Shown: positions 11,220-20,697, numbered from the stretch's first letter. The stretch: DNA of 64,000 bases from Nitrobacter sp. NHB1 (GCF_036964665.1 NZ_JBAMDA010000001.1:62001-126000), one strand, 5' to 3'. Notes: a model not told the origin generated them from the letters alone. Program-made: numbers and translations.

Positions 11220-11294
11220 GCTCCCTTCGTCTAGCGGTTAGGACGCGGCCCTCTCAAGGCTGAAACAGGGGTTCGATTCCCCTAGGGAGCGCCA
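11220..11294 (+). tRNA. tRNA-Glu (anticodon CTC)
   Basis: A 75-base cloverleaf: acceptor stem GCTCCCT pairs with AGGGAGC, the D arm contains CTAGCGGTTAGGA, the anticodon loop is CTCTCAA with CTC at its centre, and the T arm is CAGGGGTTCGATTCCCCTA. The CCA end is encoded. It reads GAG codons. Its 3' 38 bases (11257-11294) recur with three mismatches at 12958-12995, marking it as an integration site. Confidence 0.97.
11257..11294 (+). repeat. Putative attL (tRNA-Glu 3' end)
   Basis: AGGCTGAAAC, then the T arm, acceptor 3' strand and CCA. It matches 12958-12995 at 35 of 38 positions. Confidence 0.75.
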
Positions 11295-11536
11295 AGAAAT
11301 ACCAATCACTTAGATGGATATGCTGTTTTCTTGTCCGCGTGCGGGTAAGCAAGAGGTAAGCAGCAGCGCCTGTTTCCGCTGGAAATAGGGGCCTTCCGGC
11401 TTTCTCGCTCATTCTGCCAAGAAGGCGCTGGCTGCGAGGGCGGGGCCGGGCTGAGGACGTCCACAGGACGCTGCAGGGGTTCCCGGCCGGCGGGGTGGTT
11501 GTCCGGGTTAAACTCGGCACCCAAGGACGGATCGAT

Positions 11537-11752
11537 CTAGACGCTGATGTCGACGACACCAGTTTTAGCCGTTGGCACCGAGGATGAGGCTGTAAGCGCT
11601 GAGTTCGATGAGACGGTTTCGGCCGCATCCACGGCCTGTTGGTCAGCTTTGAGTACATCTTCCGCCGCCTTGGCGGCCTGGTCTGCCGCGAGTTTGGCCT
11701 GCGCCTGCTGTAGGGCGGTCTGTGACGATGTGATGCTGGTGATGCTGCTCAT
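11537..11752 (-). CDS. Small Ala/Gln-rich hypothetical protein
   Basis: 71 residues, starting MSSITSITSSQTALQQAQAK, with a predicted helix of heptad-like Ala/Gln/Lys pattern at about residues 10-45 and a Ser/Thr-rich tail. No signal peptide or membrane segment. I do not recognise a named family. It lies inside the relict island. The ATG at 11752 has a weak purine stretch upstream. Confidence 0.6.
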   Translation of the reverse strand: MSSITSITSSQTALQQAQAKLAADQAAKAAEDVLKADQQAVDAAETVSSNSALTASSSVPTAKTGVVDISV

Positions 11753-11873
11753 GGCCTGCGCTCCTGGTTGATGAATGTTAGGCCTATAATCGTTAACGCG
11801 ATCTGAGAGAGCGACTCGCGCTGGCCGCGGGGAACGTCTAAATTGATCGGCATCGTCGGCAGCGAGTACCGCG

Positions 11874-12113
11874 ATGACCCGAACCCCGAAAGACCTTGCT
11901 GATCGGATGGCGGCCCGGCGTCGGCAGGCGAGCGCGGATGACGGCTATGCCCACGAGACCTTCACCCAGCCTCGGGACCAGGCCCGTGAGACCGCGAGGG
12001 CGTTCCTCAAACGATGGCCGGCTGAAGCGTACATGAGCCAAGTCGAATCCTGGCACGAGACGCCCGGTGGCGAGATCGAGTTCACGATGAAGCGGCTGAG
12101 GAGCGCCGACTAA
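11874..12113 (+). CDS. Small hypothetical protein
   Basis: 79 residues, starting MTRTPKDLADRMAARRRQAS, charged, no membrane segment. The sequence EARAFLKRWPAEAY-type central part and WHETPGGEIEFTMKRL tail look like a folded protein, but I recognise no family. Inside the relict island, transcribed opposite to its neighbours. Confidence 0.55.
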   Translation: MTRTPKDLADRMAARRRQASADDGYAHETFTQPRDQARETARAFLKRWPAEAYMSQVESWHETPGGEIEFTMKRLRSAD

Positions 12114-12152
12114 ACTGCTTTGATGGGTACGAAGATCGCGAGCAAATCTAGC

Positions 12153-12293
12153 TCAGTGTAAAAATCCCAGGCTGGCTGCCACGATAAGCCCGATCCCTAT
12201 GAGCGCTGCTATAAGGCCAAAGCCGCCGAGGAAAAGGAAAATATTGTCGGTCGGCCCCTGCGGCATCGGTTCTTGCTTTTCCATCTCATCCAT
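12153..12293 (-). CDS. 46-residue single-helix membrane peptide
   Basis: On the minus strand a frame of 46 codons starts MDEMEKQEPMPQGPTDN and continues with one long hydrophobic helix (IFLFLGGFGLIAALIGIG... to the C-terminus). AGGATG stands about 8 bases before the ATG. Charge distribution predicts an N-in orientation only weakly. The gene is too short for most gene callers. Function unknown; it lies within the relict island, where small membrane peptides are common. Confidence 0.5.
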   Translation of the reverse strand: MDEMEKQEPMPQGPTDNIFLFLGGFGLIAALIGIGLIVAASLGFLH

Positions 12294-12304
12294 ATGAACT
12301 CATC

Positions 12305-12499
12305 CTATTTTTGGTACCGTGAAAATCCTATTGCTGTGTGTCCATTACCCAGATCGTCGCCATGGCGATGGAAATCGCGATGAACTGTAGAAGGATCCGC
12401 ATTCGCATTAGGTTCTGCGAGCGGACTGCCGCCGCGCATCATGTTTGTGAGGCCCATCAGCAGCACCGCCGCGACGGAGGCTAGTGAGATTGGCAACAA
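12305..12499 (-). CDS. Possible small hypothetical protein with N-terminal hydrophobic segment
   Basis: 64 codons from a TTG at 12499, preceded by GAGAGG. The N-terminus (LPISLASVAAVLLMGL) looks like a signal or membrane segment and the rest is polar with many His and Asp. It has no recognisable family and the start codon is rare, so it may not be real. It ends 12 bases before the 46-residue peptide gene on the same strand. Confidence 0.3.
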   Translation of the reverse strand: MLPISLASVAAVLLMGLTNMMRGGSPLAEPNANADPSTVHRDFHRHGDDLGNGHTAIGFSRYQK

Positions 12500-12572
12500 A
12501 GACCTCTCGCCGCTATGTCTCTAGCAACTGTGTGGGCGCAGATGAGTTCCTAGCCACGTGAGGCACATCGCA

Positions 12573-12606
12573 CAAAAAGGCCCGCCGAAAGGCAACAGAG
12601 CGGGCC
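12573..12606 (-). terminator. Rho-independent terminator in the relict island
   Basis: GGCCCGC (12579-12585) pairs with GCGGGCC (12600-12606) around a 14-base loop, with five A on the left that become a T run on the minus strand. It would stop transcription coming from the integrase remnant. Confidence 0.55.
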
Positions 12607-12770
12607 AGTTCGGGTTCGGGAAATCGGACCTGCGGGGCTAATTCCCGTTCCACGCGGATAACGCTTGGGGCGGGGCCGCGTTCCTGACAAAAGAAAGGGC
12701 AACGCAAGACGTCCCGAAGCAAAGAGACCGCCGGCGAGGGACATCACCGACGGGTCGCGCGAACGGATGG

Positions 12771-12953
12771 CTAGTCTGTCCGGGCCGGATAATGCGCTGG
12801 GCTAGGCAGGGATTTCGAAAGCCTGTGTGCCTCACAGCGGGCTGGCCAGAGCCAGCCCCGAATGGGGTCATAGCGCCCCACCGTGAGCCGCCGGCTCCGG
12901 CCATTGGCATTGCGGTACTGGACGAGAAAGGATTTGGCCCCGCTTTTCTTCAC
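12771..12953 (-). pseudogene. Tyrosine integrase N-terminal remnant
   Basis: The minus strand encodes KKSGAKSFLVQYRN followed by GRSRRLTVGRYD, a good match to the arm-type DNA-binding domain at the start of phage and island tyrosine integrases. After about 30 residues the frame becomes unrelated (IRGWLWPAR...), and no core-binding or catalytic domain is found. Downstream minus-strand frames shift repeatedly. It sits right beside the duplicated tRNA end, where an integrase gene is expected. Clearly non-functional. Confidence 0.65.
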
Positions 12954-12957
12954 CCGG

Positions 12958-12995
12958 AGGCTGAAACGGGGGTTCGATTTCCCTAGGGAACGCCA
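12958..12995 (+). repeat. Putative attR (imperfect copy of tRNA-Glu 3' end)
   Basis: AGGCTGAAACGGGGGTTCGA and the following acceptor-like bases to GCCA match the tRNA-Glu 3' end at 35 of 38 positions. It lacks the 5' half, so it is not a tRNA gene. The three substitutions would disturb T-arm and acceptor pairing. Confidence 0.75.
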
Positions 12996-13221
12996 AAACT
13001 AAATATCTGAAATAATTCATTAATTTGCCATTTTCCTCAATCAAGGGCTTAAAACCGCGCAAACGCGAAATTTTATTTCGCGGTTGGCGTAATGCCCCCG
13101 AAATTGGAATTTTTCAGACGGATTGATTCAAATACCAGTACCCTTCTGCCCTCTGAGGCAAGTGGCGCCGCTTCACTAATTCAGGTATCGGTTGCGCTGT
13201 TGAATTTTGTGCGAGCGCGTA

Positions 13222-14901
13222 ATGTCTACGCCCCATGGCATTTCCAAATCCCTTACCGGGATTGACGGCTTCGACGACCTCACACTAGGCGGTGTTCCGA
13301 CCGGACGCCCAACCCTGGTCTGCGGTTCAGCCGGCTGTGGCAAGACGCTCTTCGCGACAACGTTTCTCACCCACGGCGCGCGCGAATATGGCGAGCCTGG
13401 CGTTTTCGTCACTTTCGAGGAACGTCCGGGAGACATCGTCAGCAATGTCGCCTCGTTGGGCTTTGCGCTCCACAAGCTGGTGGACGATCAAAAGATCGCT
13501 TTCGAACATATCACTTTGGAGCGCTCAGAACTTGAGGAGGCTGGCGACTATGATCTGGAAGGTCTCTTCCTCCGGATTGAGGAAGCTATCGATTCAATTG
13601 GCGCCAAGCGAATCGTGCTGGACACGATCGAGAGTTTGTTCTCGGCCTTTTCCAACCAAGCGATTTTGCGCGCCGAAATTCGCCGATTGTTCGACTGGCT
13701 GAAAGACAAGGGAATGACGACGGTCATTACCGCAGAACGTGGTGATGGCTCGCTCACGCGGCAGGGGTTGGAAGAATACGTCTCAGACTGCGTGATTTTG
13801 CTTGATCACCGAGTCCAGAACCAGGCTTCGACGCGACGCCTTCGCATCGTGAAGTATCGCGGCACCGCGCACGGCACGAATGAATATCCATTCCTCATCG
13901 ATCAGGATGGCTTCAGCGTCCTGCCCGTGTCTTCCCTTGGCTTGAATCACAAAGTTTTCGAGGATCGGATTTCCTCCGGGATTGCGGACCTCGACGACAT
14001 GCTGGCAGGCGGCGGTTTCCACCGGGCATCCAGCGTACTTATCTCTGGCGTCGCCGGCTCCGGTAAATCATCGGTCGCTGCAAGCTTTGCAAACGCCGCT
14101 TGTGCTGCCGGCGAGCGCGCTCTGCTTTTTTCCTTCGAGGAATCCGCCGATCAATCCGTCAGAAATATGAAGTCCCTTGGGATCGATCTTGGCCGATGGA
14201 TCAAATCGGATAAACTTCGATTCATTGCCGCGAGGCCGACATTCTATAGCCTTGAAATGCATCTGGCCGTGATGTTGCGCGAGGTAACCAGGTTCGATCC
14301 AAGCCTCGTGGTTCTCGATCCGATCTCCTCATTCCTCGAAAGCGGCGATCGCATGGAAGTTCAATCCATGCTGCTGCGTGTGATCGATTTTCTGAAAAGC
14401 CACGGCGTGACCGCGATATTCACCCATCTCATGCACGGCCAGGATGAGAAGGTGCAGACTGACGCGGGCCTTTCGTCCCTTATGGATGCCTGGATTCTTT
14501 TGCTCAACCGTGAAGTCAGCGGAGAGTTCAATCGCGAACTCTATCTGCTCAAGGCGCGCGGCTTGTCGCATTCGAATCAAGTCCGCGAATTCGTCATGAG
14601 CGACGATGGTATCAAGCTCGTGCCCCCATATCTCGGAGAAAGCGGTGCCCTGACCGGCACCGCCCGCAGGAATGAAGAAGCCAAGTCCCGGCGGGCTGAA
14701 GTGCGCCGCCGCGCAGATGTGTCGCGGGTCCAGCAGCAAATTCAGCAAAAGCGGCGGCGTGCCAAGGCTCAAATGGAGGCTTTGCAGGCAGAACTCGATG
14801 CGGACGAGATAGAGCTCAAAGCGATCACAGACGATGAAGGCGAATACCTTCGCCAAGCGGTGGATGACAAGGCTGACCTTCAGAGGAGTCGCAAATCCTA
14901 G
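13222..14901 (+). CDS. kaiC: KaiC-like circadian-clock ATPase
   Basis: A 559-residue double RecA-domain ATPase of the KaiC family. Domain CI has Walker [10 protein letters not shown] (residues 34-42) and catalytic Glu pair FEE (66-67); CII has Walker [11 protein letters not shown] (275-284) and FEE (306-307). The site equivalent to S431/T432 of the Synechococcus protein reads [10 protein letters not shown], that is Ser418-Ser419, with Thr413 in the T426 place. From about residue 480 the tail is a highly charged coiled coil rather than the cyanobacterial A-loop/KaiA-binding end. ATG at 13222 chosen over TTG at 13207. First gene of an operon with kaiB and a kinase; no kaiA is present. Confidence 0.93.
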   Translation: MSTPHGISKSLTGIDGFDDLTLGGVPTGRPTLVCGSAGCGKTLFATTFLTHGAREYGEPGVFVTFEERPGDIVSNVASLGFALHKLVDDQKIAFEHITLERSELEEAGDYDLEGLFLRIEEAIDSIGAKRIVLDTIESLFSAFSNQAILRAEIRRLFDWLKDKGMTTVITAERGDGSLTRQGLEEYVSDCVILLDHRVQNQASTRRLRIVKYRGTAHGTNEYPFLIDQDGFSVLPVSSLGLNHKVFEDRISSGIADLDDMLAGGGFHRASSVLISGVAGSGKSSVAASFANAACAAGERALLFSFEESADQSVRNMKSLGIDLGRWIKSDKLRFIAARPTFYSLEMHLAVMLREVTRFDPSLVVLDPISSFLESGDRMEVQSMLLRVIDFLKSHGVTAIFTHLMHGQDEKVQTDAGLSSLMDAWILLLNREVSGEFNRELYLLKARGLSHSNQVREFVMSDDGIKLVPPYLGESGALTGTARRNEEAKSRRAEVRRRADVSRVQQQIQQKRRRAKAQMEALQAELDADEIELKAITDDEGEYLRQAVDDKADLQRSRKS

Positions 14902-14930
14902 CGGCAAAAAACAAATATAAGGACGTGTCC

Positions 14931-15209
14931 ATGGCTCCTCGCAAACTCCTTCTGTATGTGGCGGGACAGACGCCGAAATCTCTTGCCGCGATTACCAATC
15001 TGGAACGCATATGTGCTGAGCATCTCCCCGGTCAGTACACGGTAGAGGTGATCGATCTGCGGCAGAACCCAAAGCTCGCACGCGAACACAGCATTGTAGC
15101 AATCCCAACTCTTGTGCGCGAACTGCCGGTTCCTCTGCGCAAGCTCATCGGCGATCTTTCCGACACTCACAAAGTGTTGGTGAATCTCAAGATCAGCGAC
15201 AGCGTATGA
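14931..15209 (+). CDS. kaiB: KaiB-like clock protein
   Basis: 92 residues with the thioredoxin-like start of KaiB ([20 protein letters not shown]), the [13 protein letters not shown] segment and the [20 protein letters not shown] stretch with its cis-Pro-like IPTL. In known systems KaiB changes fold to bind KaiC and sequesters kinases or KaiA. AAGGA lies seven bases before the ATG at 14931. Its TGA overlaps the next ATG (ATGA), so translation with the kinase is coupled. It starts 29 bases after kaiC. Confidence 0.93.
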   Translation: MAPRKLLLYVAGQTPKSLAAITNLERICAEHLPGQYTVEVIDLRQNPKLAREHSIVAIPTLVRELPVPLRKLIGDLSDTHKVLVNLKISDSV

Positions 15210-16690
15210 CCCCGGATCCGTCCTCAGACAAAGACCTTCAGATCGCCGACCTTCGACGCAGGCTCGCCGAGGCGGAGGAAACGGTGCGAGCTATTCGCGA
15301 GAATGAGGTCGATGCGCTGGTGATGCGCGGGCACGTGGACGACGAGATTTTCACCATCGGGGGAGACCACGATTCCTACCGGGCATTCATGGAAGTTATG
15401 GAGCCAGGCGCTGCTGCGCTCGACGGGTGTGGGCGGGTACTTTACGCCAACAGCACACTTACGCGACTGCTCGACATCTCACTCGCTCAATTGCAGGGAA
15501 AGTTATTGGTGGACGCCTTTACGGCCGACACCGGCAAAGATATTGGGCGCCTGCTTAAACAAGCACACACGACCCGACAAAGTTGCGAAATTCAATTGCC
15601 GCGGGGCGAAGAGGTCGATCTTCACTTTATTGCGATGGCGAGCCCATTGCAGATCGGCACGAGCCGAGGCCATGCCGTAACCTTTGCCAATGTGACAGAG
15701 CGGGTTCTTAATGAGGGCGCTGAGCAGAGTGAACATGCCGCTCGCGCGGTCATTGCCTCAGCCAACGAAGCTGTTCTAGTGTGCGATCGCGACGGAGTTG
15801 TTACCCACGCCAACGCCGCGGCCAGCATTGTCTATGACGGAAACCCAATCGGAAAGATTTTTGCCGAAATCATTCCGCTGTTATTCCGCGACTCCACTGG
15901 ACTCCTGCAAGCAGACGACATCATCGAGATGGTGATCGCCGGCACTCCTTTGCGGGGGATCGAGGCAATCGCATCGAACGCGCCGAAAGTGAAGGATTAT
16001 CTGGTCAGCGCCGCGCCACTACGGGTTGCTGGCGACCGCATCAGCGGCGCCGTGGTGACCATGGTCGATCTTTCGCAGCGCAAGGCTGCTGAAAAGCAGC
16101 AAATCCTTCTCATGCGTGAACTCGATCATCGCGTAAAAAACACGCTGACCTTGGTCGCATCTATTAGTAATCGGACGGCTTCCAATTCAGATACGGTGGA
16201 GGCTTTCCAGAAGGCATTTTCAGGCCGCATTCAGGCGTTGGCGGCGACCCACACCTTGCTCCTGGGAAATTCCTGGTCATCCCTGAAACTGGGCGATATC
16301 GTCATGACCGAGCTTGCACCTTATATCGAATCGACGAAGGAACAGGTCACGGTCGAGGGGTTGAACATTGCGGTCACGCCCCACGGCGCGATAGCTTTTG
16401 GGTTGATTGTGCACGAGCTCACGACCAACGCGGTCAAATACGGCGCACTCTCGCAAGAGGGAGGTCACGTCACTGTGCGCGCGGTTGGTCGCGACAGTGA
16501 GAAAAATGGCGCCTTTGTCCTCGAATGGCGCGAATCCGGGGGACCGCGCGTCACGCGCCCTGAGCGAAAGGGATTCGGACACACAGTTGTTGAGCGAAGC
16601 TTGCAGTATTCTGGCGGGGGTGCGGAGTTCGATTTTGATCCGGCGGGCGTTATCTGCCGCATCGCTATTCCATCGGAGGAATTAAGCTAG
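15206..16690 (+). CDS. PAS-PAS HWE-family histidine kinase, Kai-operon output kinase
   Basis: 494 residues, no membrane segments. A coiled-coil start ([16 protein letters not shown]), one PAS domain at about 57-165, a second at 180-290, then an HWE-type kinase core: phosphorylatable His308 in [16 protein letters not shown], the N box [13 protein letters not shown], and the WRESGGP motif that gives the family its name. Position after kaiB with overlapping stop and start codons suggests it is the signal output of the Kai pair. No response regulator is adjacent. GC content is lower than in the flanks. Confidence 0.92.
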   Translation: MTPDPSSDKDLQIADLRRRLAEAEETVRAIRENEVDALVMRGHVDDEIFTIGGDHDSYRAFMEVMEPGAAALDGCGRVLYANSTLTRLLDISLAQLQGKLLVDAFTADTGKDIGRLLKQAHTTRQSCEIQLPRGEEVDLHFIAMASPLQIGTSRGHAVTFANVTERVLNEGAEQSEHAARAVIASANEAVLVCDRDGVVTHANAAASIVYDGNPIGKIFAEIIPLLFRDSTGLLQADDIIEMVIAGTPLRGIEAIASNAPKVKDYLVSAAPLRVAGDRISGAVVTMVDLSQRKAAEKQQILLMRELDHRVKNTLTLVASISNRTASNSDTVEAFQKAFSGRIQALAATHTLLLGNSWSSLKLGDIVMTELAPYIESTKEQVTVEGLNIAVTPHGAIAFGLIVHELTTNAVKYGALSQEGGHVTVRAVGRDSEKNGAFVLEWRESGGPRVTRPERKGFGHTVVERSLQYSGGGAEFDFDPAGVICRIAIPSEELS

Positions 16691-17405
16691 GCACATATGT
16701 AAGGTTCGAAGCGTGATCCCGTCAAAACTCTGCCTTTCGCGATGATGCTGCGCGATTCGATCCGCCGAGGCTTCATGCAACGCAGGCCGACAAGAGGGCG
16801 GGCCGGAAGGTCATTCATCGGTGCGGGCCATGGCGAAGCTTCGAGGTCGTCGAGTTCGCGACGTTGCCCATCGGCAACATCCCGCCGGACGAAGCCGAGG
16901 TACGCCATGATCGAAGAGCCGGCCATGGCAGCCTGACTCAAACCAAACGGCCTCCGGCAAACCCGGCACGGTTCACCTCCGCGTCCATGATGCGTTGAAG
17001 CGATGCCACCCAGGGTAGCCGCAGGGCACGTGATAGTCTAAGGAGCGAACAGAAAACCAAAAGCAATAGCAGCCCCGACGGAGCAGCTATGGAGCGGCGA
17101 CACGTCAAGCATACCTGTCGTCGCCGAGCGTGCGCGCAGGAAGGTGAGCGCCTTCGTGCGGACGCTGAATAGCTGCAGGAAGGTCCGGAGCGCGACGCAC
17201 TTCTCAAAAGGGCGGCGAGGCGGATAGCTGCACACCTATCGACCACATCACAGTCCTCATGTGGCATCGGCCGCAGGTTCGCGGTATTCAGGCTAACGCT
17301 TGTTAGAGCGCTTACCGTTCTGATGGAATCAGAGCGGGCGCTCCAAGCTATTGAGTGGTCGCATTTCCTTACGGTGAACCGGTGTCCACTTCACCGGTAA
17401 GCGTT
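16691..17405. other. Long gene-poor stretch ending in a repeat
   Basis: Short frames on the minus strand (to 16941 and 17267) show no recognisable family, no ribosome sites and poor coding character. It may be decayed coding DNA at the edge of the lower-GC Kai segment. From 17304 it holds a class B palindromic repeat. Confidence 0.45.
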
Positions 17406-17409
17406 CTAG
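17304..17409. repeat. Dispersed palindromic repeat, class B
   Basis: Starts TTAGAGCGCTTACCG, contains TGATGGAATCAGAGCGGGCG and GCTATTGAGTGG, and ends with ACTTCACCGGTAAGCG as inverted arm. A shorter copy of the same sequence is at 48003-48058, after another gene end. Confidence 0.65.
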
Positions 17410-18140
17410 TCCCGGTGGTGCTTGCGACTCTTCGTCCACGTCGACTGCGAAACACGCACTTCTGAATCGATTCGCGGCGTGTGCAGATGCTCCTGGGCGA
17501 TGGTGATCGGGCCGGGTTCACCGTACTGCGGCCGCGGCCTGACCGCAGCCTTCGCTTGTCGCGGCAGCGGTTTGCCGTTTTTGCCAATGAGCTGCGTGGT
17601 GACTTGTGCGCCGGGGTGCTTCTTCAGGATGTCGGCGATGAAATGCGCGACATCGGCCGGCGGCACCAGCCGGCCTGGCCGCAACTGAACGTCGACGATC
17701 TTGCGCGTGACCGGATCGTAAGCGCACTCGTAAGCGTGCCGCAGCCACTGATTCTGTGCCGTGAGAACCCGAATGCCATCGCCGCGATAGCGAATGACGC
17801 CATCCTTGCCAGGCTTTTCGGCTTGCGTGAACATGCCGCCGAACGGCCGCGACAGCCAATCATAGTCGATCGGGGCCTTGGCCTCGATCAGCGGCACGCA
17901 GGCCTGGGCGGCGGTGTCGGCGCTGCGGCGAACGCAGTTTGCGTCGCAGGCGGCGGCGGATGGCGCGGCCGGTGGCTCGGCGATGGTCGGCGGCAGGCCG
18001 GGCGAGTTGATTTGCGCGGCTCGAATCGGCTTGTCGCCCTGCGCCAGGGATGCCCCGGTTATGCCTACCAGCAAGGCCGCGCCACTGAGCGAGCCGCCTA
18101 ACAGCAATATGCCGATTCCGCCGAGCGTGCGCGCCTTCAT
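17406..18140 (-). CDS. Exported hypothetical protein
   Basis: 244 residues with an N-terminal signal (GIGILLLGGSLSGAALLVGITG, cleavage likely after ASLAQ). The central part has four cysteines (AACDANCVRR, AACVPL-like, YECAYDP) suggesting disulfides, and a conserved-looking block NQWLRHAYECAYDPVTRKIV. The C-terminus is basic. I do not recognise the family. A periplasmic or outer-membrane location is inferred from the signal only. Confidence 0.65.
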   Translation of the reverse strand: MKARTLGGIGILLLGGSLSGAALLVGITGASLAQGDKPIRAAQINSPGLPPTIAEPPAAPSAAACDANCVRRSADTAAQACVPLIEAKAPIDYDWLSRPFGGMFTQAEKPGKDGVIRYRGDGIRVLTAQNQWLRHAYECAYDPVTRKIVDVQLRPGRLVPPADVAHFIADILKKHPGAQVTTQLIGKNGKPLPRQAKAAVRPRPQYGEPGPITIAQEHLHTPRIDSEVRVSQSTWTKSRKHHRD

Positions 18141-18261
18141 TACAGCCCCAATATAACTTTATTGAAATCCCCGCCTTTAACTACATTAGCATCGGCGGCA
18201 ATTCAATGAAAGCGGCCGCCGAATTCCGGCAACTGTGGACATTCGGCCTCACCGTCGCGTT

Positions 18262-18657
18262 TCAGCGGCGAGCCAGGGTCCAGCCCCGCCGGCCGTGGGC
18301 CTTGAACAAGGCCGAGCGCGACAGCAGGACGCTGAGCGCATTGCGCGGATGCTGGCCGCCGAAGCTGATGCCTTGACTGTCGAGATAGTCCAGGATTTGC
18401 GTTGTCGCGACCGGTTTATCCTGCCGCTGCAGGAAGGTCATGACCGATTCGGTCGCCAGCATTTGTCGTGAGGTGGCCTGACGCGCCTCGTTAGCGGTCT
18501 CATCCGCATGGGCCGGCTGCGCCAGATAGTTGTTGCGAAGCTCGATCAGGACGTGAACCTTCTGGTCGAGCTTGTCGATTTCTTCTTTCGCCGCGGCGAT
18601 TTCCCGATCGATGAACGCGAAAAACGCCGGTGTATTGCCTTCCGCCAGGGTGTTCAT
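18262..18657 (-). CDS. Hypothetical protein with coiled coil and winged-helix-like C-terminus
   Basis: 131 residues. Residues 12-45 form a likely coiled coil (REIAAAKEEIDKLDQKVHVL). The C-terminal half (SVMTFLQRQDKPVATTQILD, then RNALSVLLSRSALFKAHGRR and GWTL) has the shape of a winged helix such as the HARE-HTH type. GGAGAT precedes the ATG at 18657; the frame opens at 18756 but that part is low quality. It could be a small DNA-binding regulator, and lies upstream of the curli locus, divergent from it. Confidence 0.6.
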   Translation of the reverse strand: MNTLAEGNTPAFFAFIDREIAAAKEEIDKLDQKVHVLIELRNNYLAQPAHADETANEARQATSRQMLATESVMTFLQRQDKPVATTQILDYLDSQGISFGGQHPRNALSVLLSRSALFKAHGRRGWTLARR

Positions 18658-19341
18658 GTGATCTCCGTCTGTAGTTGCGTACCGGTAACGTTCGGACGAC
18701 ATCGTCTTCACCGGCGTGGTGGGCGGACCGGACCGGGCCACCGCTGACCGGACCAAGGGTTACCGTAGCCCGTGGCGGAAATGCAACCGACTGTCAGTGG
18801 AAATGATTTTATCCACAATGGTTTAGCTTAAAATTGTAAGGAACTGGACACGCCCGGTTTGGAGCCGCCGCTTGTCCGCGAGCGAGCCCGCAACGGCGGA
18901 GCAAGGGTCACAGGAGCGGCGCGGGCATCCTGAAACGGCGACGCACGCTAACGTGATGTTAGCGATAATGATGAGTTAAAGCGGCGATTGTTGCTGCCCG
19001 TTCGGGGGATGTGCGTCGTTGGCGACAACGGTCGACAACCTGGACCGTTAATTAAGACACCATTAAAGCTCTTGCGTGCAACCGGCCCGTTGGCTAATGA
19101 TCCGTTACTTTGAAAGCGTCGAGTTTCAGACAAAGTAATTTAAGCACGGGGGCATTCTCAGCGCACAGCAATCACATGGCCTCTGCAGCCATCGCTTCGG
19201 ATGACACGGCGCTTCGGGTGGCGCGGTGACACGGTGATGGGGGTCGAAGGAACGGGGGAGGCAACGGCCAACACACACGGGCCCGCAGCCGCAGCCAAAT
19301 TTCATTGTGTGGATCAAATAGGATCTAACAGGAGACGTTTT
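18658..19341. other. Long regulatory-type intergenic region before the curli locus
   Basis: About 680 bases without a gene, AT-richer than the flanks. It holds an inverted repeat at 18948-18964 (listed separately) and the ribosome site AGGAGAC of the first curlin gene at about 19330. No terminator or RNA gene was seen. A long leader or several promoters for the curli genes would fit. Confidence 0.5.
18948..18964. promoter_or_regulatory. Inverted repeat GCTAAC-N5-GTTAGC, possible operator
   Basis: Perfect 6-base arms around GTGAT, about 380 bases before the first curlin gene. The same half-site occurs as GTTAGC-N5-GTTAGCTAAC at 21977-21997 before the third curlin gene. A shared regulator of the curli genes is inferred, not shown. 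Confidence 0.35.
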
Positions 19342-20673
19342 ATGAAAAAGCTTTTATTGACCTCGACGAGCATCCTCGCCGTCGCCTTCGCATCGCAGGC
19401 TTTCGCGGGTGGTTCGACATCGTATACCGCCCAGACTGGTCACAACCAGTCCGCAGCAATCACTCAGTCTGGCGCGACGAACGGCAAGGTGGGTACGCTC
19501 GCCGATCCATTCGTGCAGCAGGATGGTGCTGGCACGGGCGGCAACGTCATCAGCATCACCCAAACCGGCGCCAATAACTCGGCGCAGCCTGGTGGGCCGT
19601 ACTGGCCCTACAGTTATAAGGTTGGACAATCCGGCACCACCAACAATGCAACGATTACGCAGAGCGGCAGCAATGGCACCGTCGCTCTTTACCAGAATGG
19701 CACCAACAACGGTCAGGGGACTATAGGCTCGTTGAACGGCGGTACAGCCAATCAGGGTCCGGGCAACAATCAAAGCATCGGCATTCTTCAACAACAGAGC
19801 AACAACCAGTTCAATATCCAGCAGCGTGGGAATAACTCTTCAGTTGCTTGGAGCAATGGCGTTTCGCTGGAGCAGGACGCAAGCAACAATACTCTGATCG
19901 CCAATCAGAACGGCAGCGGCCTTAACGTGTCGGTGCGGCAAGATGCACCGGGCCACGGCGCTGGCTACAACGACGTCGTCAGCACACAGACCGGCGATCA
20001 CAATTCGTTGACCAGTTATCAGGAAAATAGCGCTGGCGCGTGGAACTCAAAGAACACGATTACCAACACGCAGAGCGGCTCTCACGATACAGTCAACGTC
20101 ACGGCGCAAAATGGTACACAATTGACGATCACGTCGAACCAGACTGGTACCACGGATGGGCTCTATGTTACGAGCCAGACCGGAACGCTGAATGACATTA
20201 CGAACACGCAGAGTGGTTCTTCCAACACCGCGACGGTGACGAACCAGAGCGGCAACAACGAGCAGATCAGCAACAAGCAGACCGGCACCGGTGGCACGGC
20301 TACTTATAGCCAGACGGGTGCCTACAACGTTGCAACGCTGCAGGATCAGAAAGGGAGCGGAAACACTTTCTCCGCGACGCAGTCCGGGGTTGGATATAAT
20401 GGGTACACCAACGTCATCTTGGCCGGACAAAACGGTAATAACAACTCGATCGACATGACTCAGAGCGGCGACTGGAGCAACAAGGCTTATCTCGCTCAAG
20501 GCTTCACGATCGGTGGAACCTCGATCGCTGTTGCGACAGCCCGGGACGACAACCACATCACTGGCGTTCAGGGCGGAAATTCGAATACCGCCTTTGTGTC
20601 GCAGAACAGCAACGGCAATACCGGAAGCTTTAGCCAGACGGGCGTCGGCAACACCACGATCGTCAAGCAGTAA
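19342..20673 (+). CDS. Curlin-repeat amyloid protein 1 (CsgA-like, large)
   Basis: 443 residues: signal peptide (KKLLLTSTSILAVAFASQAFA) and then many curlin repeats of about 20-25 residues built on the pattern Q-x-G-x-x-N (for example ITQSGATNG, ITQTGANNS, ITQSGSNG). E. coli CsgA has five such repeats in 151 residues; this one is about three times longer. It ends SFSQTGVGNTTIVKQ. Predicted secreted fibre subunit, exported through CsgG at 24689. AGGAGAC precedes the ATG. A strong terminator follows. Confidence 0.92.
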   Translation: MKKLLLTSTSILAVAFASQAFAGGSTSYTAQTGHNQSAAITQSGATNGKVGTLADPFVQQDGAGTGGNVISITQTGANNSAQPGGPYWPYSYKVGQSGTTNNATITQSGSNGTVALYQNGTNNGQGTIGSLNGGTANQGPGNNQSIGILQQQSNNQFNIQQRGNNSSVAWSNGVSLEQDASNNTLIANQNGSGLNVSVRQDAPGHGAGYNDVVSTQTGDHNSLTSYQENSAGAWNSKNTITNTQSGSHDTVNVTAQNGTQLTITSNQTGTTDGLYVTSQTGTLNDITNTQSGSSNTATVTNQSGNNEQISNKQTGTGGTATYSQTGAYNVATLQDQKGSGNTFSATQSGVGYNGYTNVILAGQNGNNNSIDMTQSGDWSNKAYLAQGFTIGGTSIAVATARDDNHITGVQGGNSNTAFVSQNSNGNTGSFSQTGVGNTTIVKQ

Positions 20674-20697
20674 GCTTGTGAGCGGCTCTTGAAATCA

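Larger units (their letters stand above)
11257..12995. mobile_element. Relict tRNA-Glu integrated island
   Basis: The 3' 38 bases of tRNA-Glu (11257-11294) are repeated at 12958-12995 with three mismatches, the pattern left by tyrosine-recombinase integration. Just inside the distal copy, facing away from it, is an integrase N-terminal fragment (12771-12953). The roughly 1.66 kb between the repeats holds four small genes or frames (11537, 11874, 12153, 12305) and a terminator. I read it as a deleted remnant of a larger element, no longer able to move. Confidence 0.75.

Noticed and set aside
12958-12995. A second tRNA-Glu gene
   Set aside because: Only the 3' half is present and it has three mismatches; no D arm or anticodon arm upstream. 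Treated as an att-like repeat.
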